From positions 1-58,559 of the forward strand of contig JALHOZ010000029.1 of NCBI GenBank assembly GCA_022842725.1: 58,559 nucleotides of DNA, written 5' to 3'. Below the pieces are notes generated by a model. The model had not been told where the DNA came from, did not search any database, and worked only from the letters and a program-made list of their open reading frames with translations. Source of the stretch: Saprospiraceae bacterium (GTDB lineage: Bacteria; Bacteroidota; Bacteroidia; Chitinophagales; Saprospiraceae). Shown here one piece after another: positions 45,199 to 57,800 of the stretch (position 1 is its first letter; each line of letters begins with the position of its first letter). Position numbers and translations under genes: made by a program.

Positions 45199-45663
45199 AT
45201 GAGTCATTTGGATCATTTATTGAAACATCATTTTCAGAACAGAAAAGTGTACCGGAGTTTTCTGAGTGCTGTAACCACTGAAAATGCCAATAAAATACCT
45301 GACGGTTTTAACAATAATATCATTTGGAATTGTGGCCATGTTATTACGGTCCAACAGTTTTTTATGTATACCTGGTGCGGCAAAACTCCGGTAGTTGACC
45401 AGGAAATCTTTGCGCAGTTTGCCATTGGTACCAAACCTGAAAGACATTATGATGATCAGTTTATCATGTTTGTGAAAGATGAATTGATCAGAACTTCTGT
45501 CAAAATGGATGAAGATTTGAAAAATGAAGATTTTATCCCTAAAAAACCGTTTACCACAAGTATCAAAACAGAATTGACCAATGCGGAAGAGTTGATTTCT
45601 TTTATCAATTTTCACGAGGGTCTACATATAGGTGCTGTCATCAGTTTAATGAAATTTTTGTAA
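45199..45663 (+). CDS. DinB-like family protein
   Basis: 154 residues forming a four-helix DinB/YfiT-type bundle. The metal-binding triad is H47 (NCGHV), H139 and H143 (NFHEGLH). Members are metal-dependent enzymes or thiol transferases of mostly unknown substrate; the name does not imply a DNA polymerase. The stop is 4 bases before the HMG-CoA lyase gene, so the two are likely co-transcribed. Confidence 0.83.
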   Translation: MSHLDHLLKHHFQNRKVYRSFLSAVTTENANKIPDGFNNNIIWNCGHVITVQQFFMYTWCGKTPVVDQEIFAQFAIGTKPERHYDDQFIMFVKDELIRTSVKMDEDLKNEDFIPKKPFTTSIKTELTNAEELISFINFHEGLHIGAVISLMKFL

Positions 45664-45667
45664 CATC

Positions 45668-46528
45668 ATGTCAGAGGATATTGTAAAAATCATCGAATGT
45701 CCACGTGATGCCATGCAGGGTCTGCATGACTTTGTGCCTACACCACTTAAAATAAAATATATCAGCCAACTGTTGAAAGTAGGTTTTGACACCATTGATT
45801 TCGGCAGTTTTGTTTCACCCAAAGCCATTCCACAGATGCGGGATACAGCAGAAGTTTTGGAAGCTTTGGATATTGAAAATTCACGTTCAAAATTGCTTGC
45901 CATTATTGCTAATGAAAGAGGTGCCAGGGATGCTGTTATGTTTGAAAAAATCACTTATTTGGGATATCCGTTTTCCATCTCTGAAACCTTCCAACTGCGT
46001 AATACCAATGCGACCATCGAAGAATCACTTGAGAGAGTTGCTGAAATACAAAATCTTTGTCTCGCCCACCAAAAAAAATTGGTTGTCTATATCAGTATGG
46101 GATTTGGCAATCCGTACGGTGATCAATGGAGTGTCGAAATTTGTCAGAAATGGGTAGACAGATTAGCGGCTATGGACATTAAAATTCTTGCCTTGTCTGA
46201 CACTATAGGGGTGGCAACACCTGAAAGTATTGCATACTTGTTCAAACATCTGATACCACCCTACCCTGATGTTGAATTTGGCGCTCATTTGCATACCCAA
46301 AAACATAATTGGGAAGAAAAAATCCATGCTGCTTACCAGAGCGGTTGTCGCAGATTTGATGGTGCTTTAAAGGGATATGGAGGCTGTCCTATGGCCAAAG
46401 ATGAGCTGACAGGCAATATGCCTACTGAAAATATTGTAGATTATTTTTACAGACATGGAATAAATGCAGGTTTGAATGTTCAGGCACTCCGCGAAGCCGA
46501 AAAAATAACGGGCGAGATTTTTTTATAA
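45668..46528 (+). CDS. Hydroxymethylglutaryl-CoA lyase
   Basis: Cleaves HMG-CoA to acetoacetate and acetyl-CoA, the last step of leucine breakdown. The 286-residue TIM barrel has R13-D14 (ECPRDAMQG), the SDTIGVATP strand, the metal ligands H207 and H209 (AHLH), and the signature loop GGCPMAKDELTGN with catalytic C240, whose Cys distinguishes HMG-CoA lyase from other members of the DRE-TIM family. No other leucine-catabolism gene is in the window. It converges with tilS with 8 bases between stops. Confidence 0.92.
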   Translation: MSEDIVKIIECPRDAMQGLHDFVPTPLKIKYISQLLKVGFDTIDFGSFVSPKAIPQMRDTAEVLEALDIENSRSKLLAIIANERGARDAVMFEKITYLGYPFSISETFQLRNTNATIEESLERVAEIQNLCLAHQKKLVVYISMGFGNPYGDQWSVEICQKWVDRLAAMDIKILALSDTIGVATPESIAYLFKHLIPPYPDVEFGAHLHTQKHNWEEKIHAAYQSGCRRFDGALKGYGGCPMAKDELTGNMPTENIVDYFYRHGINAGLNVQALREAEKITGEIFL

Positions 46529-46536
46529 GTGTTTTT

Positions 46537-47865
46537 TTAAAATATTTTTTGTCCGTTTTTAGTAATCGTAAGAACGTATTGGCCGGGAATATTTGTACAG
46601 TTATTGTAATCAACAAATCCGCCTTCCAAAGCCAAAATCACTCCATTAGCATCGACAAGCACCATTTTAGTTTTTCTGTTTTCTATTGGTATTTTTTGTT
46701 CCGACAACAACTTTTTTACAGACTTGGCCGAACCTTTCATTTGTACCGGCCGAAAAATATCTTTTGGTGACCAGGGACGCACAAAAAGTGGAAAGGACAA
46801 TGTTTCTGCACTGATACCAAACGATCTGTTTTCGGAAGTAAGAGGCAAAAAGGAAACTTCCCAATCATTTTCCCCTATATAAAATTTGCCGGGAGACGGA
46901 AATTCAACAGGTTGAATTGATTCAGAGATTAGTGTCATTTCTTTTTTGCGCAATGTCCAACTATCACTTTGAATCGTCAAAACATGGGTTTTGCTTAAAA
47001 ATACTTTGCCGGGTTTCCGATTTTCAAGAATTTTATGGATTTGAACTTCCACAAATCCGTAATCAGCCAAAAACTGATACAGAAGTAAGTCCGGATGACT
47101 GAATTTTTTAAAGCCATCCGCATCTATTTTGATATAATCTTTTTCATAAAAAATATAATCATCACAATACTTTTTCATCAACAGATGTAATAAAGATTGA
47201 CTTTTCCGGACATTTGACAAGGTTTGGTAAAAACCCTGCCTGTTTTTTGTATCCAAACCATCAAAAGCCGGTAATATCTGATTTCTTATATAATTCCGGT
47301 TGTATTTGTCCGTAGCGTTAGATGAATCCTCCCTGTAGTCTATTTGATTTAATGCAACAAATTCTTCCAATTCCTTGCGGGAAAAGATGGATAAAGGACG
47401 TATGATACATTTTTCTTTGGGTGCAATGCCTGTCAAACCGTTCAATCCTGTACCTCTCCAAAAAAACATCAAAGATGTTTCAAGACTATCGTCCAAATGG
47501 TGTGCTGTCGCTATAAAGTCTGCATGGATTTCTTCTTTCCATTCATTCAGTTTTTTGTAACGAAAATCCCGGGCACCCTGCTGAAGATTTCCTTTTTTCC
47601 AATAATCTTCCGGAATATTTTCTGAATAAAACGGAATACTGTGGGCTTTACAAAAATTTTTGACAAACAATAAATCATGATCAGATTCAAGAGCCCGCAG
47701 ACCGTGATTTATGTGTCCAACAACAATTTTGATCCCGTTTGTCATAAATAAATACAGCATGGCCATAGAATCCAAACCACCTGACACAGCAAGTAAAACA
47801 CTGGATTCAGGGCTTACACCACAAACATCTGAGAGAAATTTAACAAAACGTTCTTCAGTTTTCAT
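46537..47865 (-). CDS. tilS: tRNA(Ile)-lysidine synthase
   Basis: Adds lysine to C34 of the tRNA-Ile that reads AUA, changing its codon and amino-acid identity. The 442-residue protein has the ATP-binding PP-loop SGGLDSMAM near its start, the HINHGLR and ATAHHLDDSLET segments of the N-terminal domain, and the C-terminal TilS domain (VRPWSPKDIFRPVQMKGSAKSVKKLL shown as RPWSPKD and KSVKKLLSEQKIP). I start at the ATG at 47865; an in-frame ATG at 47904 adds 13 residues but lies upstream of a -7 promoter element at 47870-47877. Confidence 0.94.
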   Translation of the reverse strand: MKTEERFVKFLSDVCGVSPESSVLLAVSGGLDSMAMLYLFMTNGIKIVVGHINHGLRALESDHDLLFVKNFCKAHSIPFYSENIPEDYWKKGNLQQGARDFRYKKLNEWKEEIHADFIATAHHLDDSLETSLMFFWRGTGLNGLTGIAPKEKCIIRPLSIFSRKELEEFVALNQIDYREDSSNATDKYNRNYIRNQILPAFDGLDTKNRQGFYQTLSNVRKSQSLLHLLMKKYCDDYIFYEKDYIKIDADGFKKFSHPDLLLYQFLADYGFVEVQIHKILENRKPGKVFLSKTHVLTIQSDSWTLRKKEMTLISESIQPVEFPSPGKFYIGENDWEVSFLPLTSENRSFGISAETLSFPLFVRPWSPKDIFRPVQMKGSAKSVKKLLSEQKIPIENRKTKMVLVDANGVILALEGGFVDYNNCTNIPGQYVLTITKNGQKIF

Positions 47866-47869
47866 TGCA

Positions 47870-47877
47870 CAAAGATA
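47870..47877 (-). promoter_or_regulatory. -7 element directly abutting the tilS start
   Basis: The minus strand reads TATCTTTG, the same octamer as before the tRNA, DoxX and recF genes. It ends 5 bases before the ATG at 47865, which would make the transcript leaderless or nearly so. No standard -33. Confidence 0.45.
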
Positions 47878-47962
47878 ATAAAAAAGTAAATCTTGAAAGG
47901 TCATAACGGTTGAACAACCTCTTAATAGTTATGGTAAAATTTTACAAATTAAAAATATAATG

Positions 47963-47970
47963 TAATTTTG
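47963..47970 (+). promoter_or_regulatory. Candidate -7 promoter element for lipoprotein gene
   Basis: TAATTTTG (TAnnTTTG) about 60 bases upstream of the lipoprotein ATG; -33 not evident. Confidence 0.4.
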
Positions 47971-48029
47971 CCGCTTATAAATTTTATTTAGTTCAAAATA
48001 ATTAACATATAAATACAAATTATCATCAT

Positions 48030-48605
48030 ATGAAAACAAATATTTTGATTTTACTCCTTTTGATTTTTTGGGGTTGTAAAGAAAACAAAACAGACAAAAA
48101 CGAAGAGGAAAAGGCCGTTACTGAAATTAAAACCATCAATCAAAGTGCCAACGTAGATGCTTTTTATCCTATGTTGAACCAAATGGATTTGTCTACCATG
48201 GAGGTTGCCGCTTACAGAAAATCAGCGACAGATATTGTCCATCACAGGAATAAAGAAAACGGTAGAAAAGCTTCTCCAATTCTTACCAAAGATTCATGGC
48301 AATATGAGGGAATTTTCAAAGGCAGTTCATTTGTAAGTGCAGACTCCCTTCAATCAAAATGGATCATGTTTAAGGACGATCTTACCTTTGTTTACGGTCA
48401 AAACAAGGAAATAAAGGGTGGAGGTATTTATACGTACAATTTTGACACCGGATTATTACAAATGGTTGACAATGATACGAATCTGAAACCGAATGAGTAC
48501 AACGTCAAAGTCCATAACGATCTAATCATTCTCGAAGGTCAGGCTACCTACGAAGACAACAATATTCAGGCAAAACTGGGCAGAATCGTTCCTCCTGTTA
48601 AGTAA
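48030..48605 (+). CDS. Putative lipoprotein of unknown function
   Basis: 191 residues, not recognised. The lipobox is LIFWGC (C16), followed by a charged linker (KENKTDKNEEEK) and a compact beta-rich domain with WQYEGIFKGSSFVSADSLQSKW (given in pieces: WQYEGIFKG, SLQSKWIMF), TFVYGQNKEIKGGGIYTY and the ILEGQATYEDNN strand. The pattern of strands resembles lipocalin-like small lipoproteins, which is only a shape guess. It lies between tilS (divergent) and the giant protease gene. Confidence 0.75.
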   Translation: MKTNILILLLLIFWGCKENKTDKNEEEKAVTEIKTINQSANVDAFYPMLNQMDLSTMEVAAYRKSATDIVHHRNKENGRKASPILTKDSWQYEGIFKGSSFVSADSLQSKWIMFKDDLTFVYGQNKEIKGGGIYTYNFDTGLLQMVDNDTNLKPNEYNVKVHNDLIILEGQATYEDNNIQAKLGRIVPPVK

Positions 48606-48783
48606 ATACCCAATTTACGATTATATCGTTGTTATCCTTTTTTGACATTTTTATCAATGTTAACTTTAGGTTATATTTTTTAAAATAATAAATTTTATCT
48701 GTTCATTTTCAATGTCTTATACAAAATATTAATTTGTATATAAATATTTTATTTGTTTTCTTTTTCCCACCATAATTTTTCAA

Positions 48784-48791
48784 TACCTTTG
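48784..48791 (+). promoter_or_regulatory. Candidate -7 promoter element for the giant protease gene
   Basis: TACCTTTG, identical to the element before the Oar-like receptor, 58 bases upstream of the ATG. A T-rich tract sits at the -33 position but without TTG. Confidence 0.5.
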
Positions 48792-48849
48792 CACGGTAAA
48801 AGTGTTTTCGGACACCTGAACACAATCTTAGAACCTAACCCAACCTGAA

Positions 48850-51800
48850 ATGAAAAATTTCATATCGCGCTTTTATACGTGCTGTACGAGTACGTTAAAT
48901 AAGTTTATCCCTATCCTTATAGGTTTGCTTATGTTGCAACCCTTTACTTCAGAAGGACAAATTTGGAATCCCATTGAAAGTTCAGAAATCACTACACAAA
49001 CGGGTACCAGAGATATTATCCCCAACAAATTCCAACTTTATCGGGTGGATGATGATCAAATTAAAGCAATCCTTGATGCTGCCCCCACTGAAGAGGAAAA
49101 AGAAGCCGGAAATTTGACACCAGCAGACAACGTGGTTATAAAACTTGGTCTTCCTGATGGTGAATCTGAAGAGTTTTTGATTTATGAATACAAAATGATG
49201 GAAGCCGGGTTAGCTACATTATTTCCTGAATTTAAAACATACTACGGACAATCGTTATCTAATCCATATAATCATGTAAGAATTGATTACACGTCACATG
49301 GTTTAAGGGCGATGATTATCTCTCCTGATGGAAATATTTTTATAGACCATTACCAAAGAAATGACAAAAACCATAAAGTAGTTTACTACAAAAAAGATTA
49401 CAGCAAACCTGTTACCTGGTTTTGCGGCGTACCTGGAAACGGATATACAGATAAAGATAAAAACAATGCCGGATCGAGAATCGGAGACTGTGGAATCAGA
49501 CATATATACCGGATTGCTGTAGCTGCTACCGGAGAATACACTACATTCCATGGAGGAACACTTGCTTTGGCATTGGCAGCCATCATGACTACAATGAACC
49601 GGGTCAACGGTGTTTTTGAGAGGGAAGCTGCGGTTCGTATGATTTTAGTAGGTAACAACAATCTAATTATTTACACCAATGCAGCAACAGATCCTTATAC
49701 CAACGGTGATCCTGGTCTTATGATCGATGAAAATCAGGCAAATATTGATGCTGTGATTGGAAATGCCAATTATGATATTGGGCACGTATTCGGAACCAAT
49801 TCAGGCGGATTGGCAGGTTTGGGTGTTACCTGTGCTACCGGTGCAAAAGCGCTTGGAGTAACAGGCAGTAGTACGCCCATTGGTGACCCGTTTGATATTG
49901 ACTATGTAGCACACGAGATAGGTCACCAGTTTAATGCAAATCACACACAATACAACAATTGTAACAGAAATGATCCTACATCTGTCGAACCGGGCAGTGC
50001 ATCCACAATCATGGGTTACGCCGGCATTTGTCCCCCGGATGTTCAAAGCAACAGCAATGACTATTTCAGTACTGCCAGTTTGTATGAAATAAGACCATTT
50101 GTTGTCTCTAACGGTTGTGATATCGAAGTGGTATTGACAAATTCTGCTCCAACAGTGGCTCCTTTGAGTAATTATTCAATCCCGGCTTCAACCCCGTTTT
50201 TCCTGACAGCATCTGCCAGTGACCCTAATGGTTCATTGACGTATTGTTGGGAGCAAATCGATATATTTACAGGAACTTTAAGAATCATGCCACCTGCGGC
50301 AACAAATATTGACGGCCCCATGTTCAGATCTTTGACTCCTGTTGCCAGTCCCACCCGATATTTTCCAAATTTGCCTGATGTTTTAAACAATGTAAATCCA
50401 ACCTGGGAGGAATTGCCCTCAATAGGCAGACCTATGAATTTCAGGGTTACCGTAAGGGACAATTTTGCAACAGCCGGATGTACCGGGGAAGCTCAAAATA
50501 TTGTCACTACTGTATCAGGAACCGGACCGTTTCTGGTTACCTCTCCCAATACAGCGGTCTTGTATGCCGGCAATTCAGCACAGACAATAACATGGAATGT
50601 GGCAGGTACCACAGCTGCACCGATCAATTGTGCTAATGTCAACATTTTATTGACAACAGACGGTGGAGCCACTTTCACAACTTTAGTTAGTAATACCCCG
50701 AATGACGGAACCCAAAGTGTAACAATTCCCAACATTACTACATCAACTGCTAGGGTGTGGATCCAATGTTCCAATAATATCTTTTATGATGTTTCGAATG
50801 TAAACTTTTCCATACAAGCCGCTGCCAGCCCTTGCAGTACGATTTTCTTTTCCGAATATGTTGAAGGAACCTCCAATAACAAGGCTTTGGAAATATATAA
50901 TCCAACGGCTTCTACGATTACACTGACCGGAAATGCAACGGTAAGAATATATTTTAACGGGTCTCCAACAGTAGGAAATACTATTAATCTAACAGGCACC
51001 ATCGCACCATATGATGTATTTGTATTGGCAAACAACAGTGCAAATGCTTCGATTCTGGCACAAGCAGATCAAACTTCAGGCAGCTTAACATTTAATGGTG
51101 ATGACGCTGTTGAACTTGTATTTTCATCAACCACCGTTGATGTAATCGGACAAATTGGTTTTGACCCGGGTACAGAATGGGGCACAGGATTAACTTCGAC
51201 AGCTGATAACACCATCAGAAGAAAGTCAACCATTACAGTTGGTGACAATATAGGTTCAAATGCCTTTGACCCTTCTATAGAATGGGATGGGTTTGCAACT
51301 GACAATTTCAGCGGGCTCGGAAGCCATACGAGCGATTGTCAGGTTACGTGCCCTGATTTTACCAATTTTACTCCTAATAACGTAACTATAATAAACTCCA
51401 CCTGTCAAACAGGATGTGTTGTCAATGGAGGAATGATCTCTATTACTAACAATTGTCCTACGGGATCTACCATGGAATTCAGTACAAACGGTGGTATGAC
51501 CTGGACAACTGTTTTGCCTGTGTATCTTCAGCAAGGTCCTGGTCAAACGATTATAACAAGATGTAATTGTGATGATGACAATAATATAAGCAGTTCTGAA
51601 AGTTTACCGGTTGTAACTGCACCGGGTACATGTATTATACCAGGTACACCTGTAATAGAAATCAACAACAATATATGCCCTTCAACAGAAGGTGGTATTG
51701 GAGCTACGGGTTGTAACGGAACGAATGAAGTTCTGGAATGGTCATTAGATAACATGACATGGACCAACTTTGCACCTTTTTATGACGGTTCATCATTTAC

Positions 51801-54800
51801 AGTATATGCCCGATGCAGAAATACTGTTACCGGTTGTATTGGTGGTGTGGCAACGGCTCAAACACAACCTGAAATATGTGCAGATTGTCCTTTGATCATA
51901 ATTAACTCAGTAAATCAGGAATGTACAGACATAGGTGTTTATGATCTAACTGTTTGTTTTTCAGCGGATATATTATTACCTGAAGAAGAATTTTTGGTTG
52001 AAATTGGAGGAACAATCTACGGTCCTTACTTATATACAGATTATGAGACCACGACAATGGGTGAATATTGTATCACTATTGCCGGCTTAATCTCTGACGG
52101 AGAGTCAAACATAGCTGTATTCATCAGTCATCTGGGCGTCCCACCAGCAGTTCCCGTTATCAATGGCTCTGCTACCATAGAACCTGAATGGGGCACTCCG
52201 CATGTCACATCTGATGGTCTGGCTGGATGGGCAGGCGTCAATGTCGGAGATTTGTATATCACCAGTGATGTTGAATATTTTTATTTTGGTGTAAATCTTA
52301 ATGCTGCTGCAAATTGGCAATCTTGGGGTTTTGCTATTAATACGCTAAACGGACCTATGAATGGTGGTGCAGATGAAGTATGGAATTACCAAATAGATTA
52401 TGGTCATGCTGAATTACCGGATTATGTCATTAAAGGAAATTTTACAGGATATGCAGAAATCAGGCAGCCATTACCCGGAGGTGGGAACAATCCTGTACTA
52501 CTAAATCTGCCCTCAAGTGATTTTGTAGCCAATCCAAATGGGATGATTGAAGTCAGAGTTCTGAAGTCCACTTTTGGATTTCCGGGAGAACTGGATGTAC
52601 AATTTTATGTCTCAGGTAACAATGGAAGTGAACATGCCACTTTTGACGCGGTACCAGATGACCAGGTTGCTGTCAGTTGGAACCACAACGGTCAGAACGG
52701 CAACCCTCCTCCAACAATATTAGATAATTATGCCCCGACATTTTTTGTTGAATCAAACATATTGTGCTCAATAGATGCTGAATACGATGAAGTACCTTGT
52801 ATTGATTGTCCTGATCTCAGTCCAATAACGGCAGATGTCCAATATTGTGTAGGAGATATATCGGTTCCATTAACAGCACAAACAAATTACGGAGGCAATT
52901 TAGTTTGGTATGATGAAGTACCGGGTGGCACTGTCACATCCTTACCGGGTGCCCCTACCCCAAGCACAACAGTACCAGGAACGACTACCTATTATGTTAC
53001 TGAAGAAGTTGGTGGTTGCGAAAGTCCATATTCTACGATAACCGTTACAGTTGGTCAAATTGATATTATTAGTGTGACACAAACATGTACCACGCCTGGA
53101 AATTTTGATTTAATTATATGTTTCAGTGCTTCAAATCAGGGCTCCGCTCAACAATTCAGTGTTTTCATAAATGGACAACAATTTGGACCGTTTGAATATA
53201 TGGATTACCAATCGGAGGGTAATTATTGTATTGAGATTGAAAATGCAGGAATTACCACCCCTTTGGAAGAAGTCACTGTTATTGTTAAAGATGAGGGAGA
53301 TGTCGTAAATGCAACACCTGTTCTTAACGGAACCTTTGACGGAACAACTGTGTGGGGAAATCCGGTAGCTGTGGCAGACCAAACGGAGGGTTGGGCCGGA
53401 GCAAATGCGCGCAACCTTTATATAATACAAGACGAAAATTATTTTTACTTAGGTGCGGAAGTTGTTGCCCAAAATTGGCAAAGCTGGGCTTTTTTGATAA
53501 ACAGCAAACCAGGTGGAGGAACAACAGATTCATGGTCAAGACAAATTGATTATGTTCATACCAATGCGCCGGACAATGTTTTCAGAGGCACATTCAGTAA
53601 TTATGCAGAATTACATACATGGAATGGAATGGCATGGACAGGTTACAACCAACAGCCTAACACTGAATATGGTGTTTCTACATCATGGGTAGAAACGAGG
53701 ATATTAAAATCTGCGATTGGTAATCCTTCACAAATAAATGTACAGTTTTATATCACTGGAAATGATAATGCCCATGGTTCTTTTGATGCAGTACCTGATG
53801 ATGACAATGCAATCAGCTGGAACGAAAGTGGCAACAGAACTCAGCTTAACAATTATGCTCCGGCATTTGCTTTAGAAGGTCCGGGATCTGCGATGTGTAT
53901 GGATATGTACACATTTTTGCCTCAATCTTGCGGCAATTGGTTTATTTCTGATCCTTGTGTTTGTAATAACAATGCAACTGTCTCAGGAAACGATGGAACA
54001 TTTAATGAAGTCATTACTGTAAATGGCCCTGCAGGTCAGATTGTAACAGGTACATGTACCGGATGCACACCTTCTGCTTTAACCTTTACAGAAGGACCGG
54101 CAGGAACGTATATTTCTAATACCTTTACTCATGTTGACAATTTAGGATATGTAGCGACATTATTTTCCGGCGGTATGAGTTTCGGAACTATTGGAAACAA
54201 ATGTGCCTATCCCGATGTGACCATTGATCCGTTCGGACCTGTGGCCAATTGTATTAATAGTCCTGACTTTCCACTTACAGCCACCGTTGTTGGTGATGAC
54301 GGAAGCGGGACCTATGTTTGGTCTGGTACAGGTGTCAACGGTACAAATTTTAATCCTTCAGGACTTACTCCGGGTAATTACAATATATTGGTTCAATATG
54401 ATGGTGTGGATAATGGAAACGTTTCTCCGGACGGAGGAATAACACCTGCATATCCGGGTTGTATTCAACCGGCAGCATTTGATGTTGTGGTGGAAGAAAC
54501 TGTCAGTCCTCCTGACATCGACGATATTACAGTTTGTGAAGGAGGAAGTACCCTTATTATGGCTGGTACAATTACAACACCTGTTGGTTCTCCTGTTTCT
54601 GTAACCTACAATTTTGAAGGAGATAATCCGGCTGCTACGACAACAAATAATATGTTTGCCACAGGGTCAAACGCTGTCATCGGATCAGGGATTTCCGGAT
54701 TATCTTATCCGGCAGGCTGTGGTTCTTTAGATGCCATGTCCGCAAGTAGCTGGACTCAACCGAGTGAAGTTTCAGCTGTCGCCAATAATGATTATTTTGA

Positions 54801-57800
54801 ATATGTTGTAACCAACTCATCATTAACTAATACATTGGTTATTTCAGGATTTTCTTTTTCAGGGCGAATTTCAGGAACAGGACCCACCAATTGGGCATTC
54901 TACCAAGGTACTAATCCTTCAGGATTTGCCGGAATGACTACAGCAGCCTCAACCCCGACCCCTTGTGGAAATTATAGTACCAATACCTTAAATTATATTG
55001 TTGCTCCGGGAGGTAATATTATTTTTAGAATTTATGCATGGGGAAATACTCCTGCTCAATCTGCAGGAACTTTCAGAATTGATGATGTTGTTATTTCAGG
55101 TACATCAAATGAGCCTTCAAATAATTTTAAATTTTATACACAAAATCCAATAGTAGGTGGCATTATGCCTATTGCGATGGGATCAGAATACGATCCGATG
55201 ACAACCCTTGGAAATTCGCCTCAATCCATTTGGGTTACAGAATGTGCTCCGGACGGTTGCGAAAGTTTACCAACTGAAGTAGTCGTGACTGTATTAGAAA
55301 ATCCAACAATCAATGCACCACTTTTAGATCCGTTATGTGAACCAGGTTTTTACAACATTAATGACCTTGACTTTAATGAAGATCCTACTGGTGGTATATT
55401 CACTTACCATAACACCGGAATGGATGCAGAATCCGGAATTAACCCGATTCTTTCAGGATTAGATAATATTAATACAACCCGAACAATTTATGTAAGATAT
55501 ACATTAACAAACGGATGTTTTGATATTGATACGTTAGAAGTTATTATTAATCCGAGACCACCGGCTCCTGATGTACCTGCGGTGGTAAACACATGTGAAG
55601 GGGAAAGTCCGTTAATCAAAGTCAATGTTCAAAATTACGCAGTTAATTTTACCTGGGATTTTGAGGCGAATATAAATGGAGAAGGAATTTCAAACAATCC
55701 TGCTTTGGCATCCAACGGACCTGTCCAAACAAACGGAACCGGATTAAACAGTGTAGGGTTTCAACCGGCAGGTTCAGGTTGCGGAAATGCCATCACTTCT
55801 GCAGGTTACGAAGTAGGAAACAACTCATTGGCTGCAGCTGTCGCTTCACAGGAATATTTTGAGTTTTGTGCCGGAATGCCTGAAAACGGCATATTATTTA
55901 CTGGTATAACTGGTGCTTCCATAAGGCACAGAGCTTCGGGTACCGGTCCTATTTCCTGGGCCATTGTAGCAGCAAATAATCTGAATACTCCACTCATGTC
56001 GGGTACTGTTGGAACAGGTTGTGTCCTAAACACAGGAACATTTACAGCCAATATGGCAACATGTTACAGAGTTTATTATTGGGGTGCAGGTGGCATCACC
56101 GGTACGCTAAGAATTGATGACTTCACACTACAGGCACAATACATTAATAATGCAACTTACAGATTTTACGATGAAGACCCGGTTATAAATCCAAACGCAA
56201 CACCTGTATTTACCGGTGATTGTTACCAAACAACATTAACAGTAGCGGACGGACAAACCACATTTTGGGTGACATGCCAAAACCCGATAACTAATTGTAT
56301 CAGTTTACCGGCCGTTGTGACTGCTCAGGTATTTCCGGATCCAACCATTACCGTATTTAATTCATGTATTGGCGGAGGAAATGTGACTTTTCAGGTTTCC
56401 GGTGCAACCGGTGGAACATGGAGTGTATCAGGTGGCGGAACAATAAACCCTGTGACCGGTGTGTTTACGCCGGCCATGGCAGGTTGTTTTACTGCCACAT
56501 ATTCAGCTCCGGGCAATTGTAATGACACACAAAGTTTTGTGGTATTTCCTGCCTCTCCGATATCCCCTTTAGTGTCAAATACCTGTAATGCCAATATATT
56601 TGTTCCGGTTCTTCCTACCGTAACAGGTTTCACTGCTCAATATAGTTTTAATGGTGGTAGTACATGGGGAACGACCAATACTTCTCCGACCACACCAGGT
56701 TGTTATCAAATTGTGACCCGTTACATTCTGACGGCAGCATGTGGAAACACACCTGCAGGTGCAACAGGTCCGGCAGCGTGCCAGCAAAGTAGTGTAGCAA
56801 CTGCGGTCATTTTCCCGGCAGCTCCGGCAGCACCTATTGTATCAAATACCTGCAACACAGCTATTACAATTCCTGTCCTGCCAGTTGTTACCGGATTCAG
56901 ACCTGAATATAGTTTTGATGGAGGTACGACATGGAGTACAAACAATGTGTCATCAACGATTCCGGGATGTTACACAGCCAGAAGCAGATATGTCTTGGCA
57001 GTTGCGTGCGGAACAGCTTATCCTGCAGGAACTACAGCACCTGCTGGATGTTTACAAAGTCCGGTTACAAATGCTGTTATATTCCCGACACCACCGGCTA
57101 TCAGTATGCCGGCTGCTACTTGTATGACCTCGTTTCAATTGCCTGTGGTTACTCCAGTAAACAACTTCACCGTTGAATACAGTATAAATGGAGGGCCATT
57201 CACTTCAGCTCCTGTTACGAATATGACCCCGGGATGTTATAATATCATTGTAAGGTATGTTCTTACATCTGCTTGCGGCACCATAGCTTCAGGTAGTACA
57301 GGACCTCAGGGTTGCACAAACTCAAATACCGTAACTGCTAATGTTTTACCTATCCCTGATGTATTGGACCAACCGGATATTTTGGTATGTAATCTTGAAC
57401 AAATTGTGCCTTTACCATTTACAAGTACAATTGTTGTTCCCCCATGTTTAGGCACATCGATCACTTACAATTGGACAAACAGTAATCCGGGTATTGGATT
57501 GCCTGCATCGGGAACAGGCAACATACCTTCATTTATAGCACAAAACCCGGGTTTAGCCATTATCACGGTAACTCCTGTCATAACTTTAAACGGAGTTACA
57601 TGTCTGGGAGAATCTGTTTCATTTAATATTGTTGTACACCAGCCTGTGGCAATGGCATGCAACGACAATCTGAATATAAGTGTTGATGCGACTTGCAGTG
57701 TACAAACCTTTGTTGATATGTTTTTAGAAGGAACCTATAATTATTTCTTCTACGATGTCAAATTTTTTATTTATGAAGGCGTTGAAATTGATATCAACGA

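Noticed and set aside
45199-45663. DinB as DNA polymerase IV
   Set aside because: The protein is a 154-residue four-helix metal-binding bundle with a His triad; it has no polymerase motifs.
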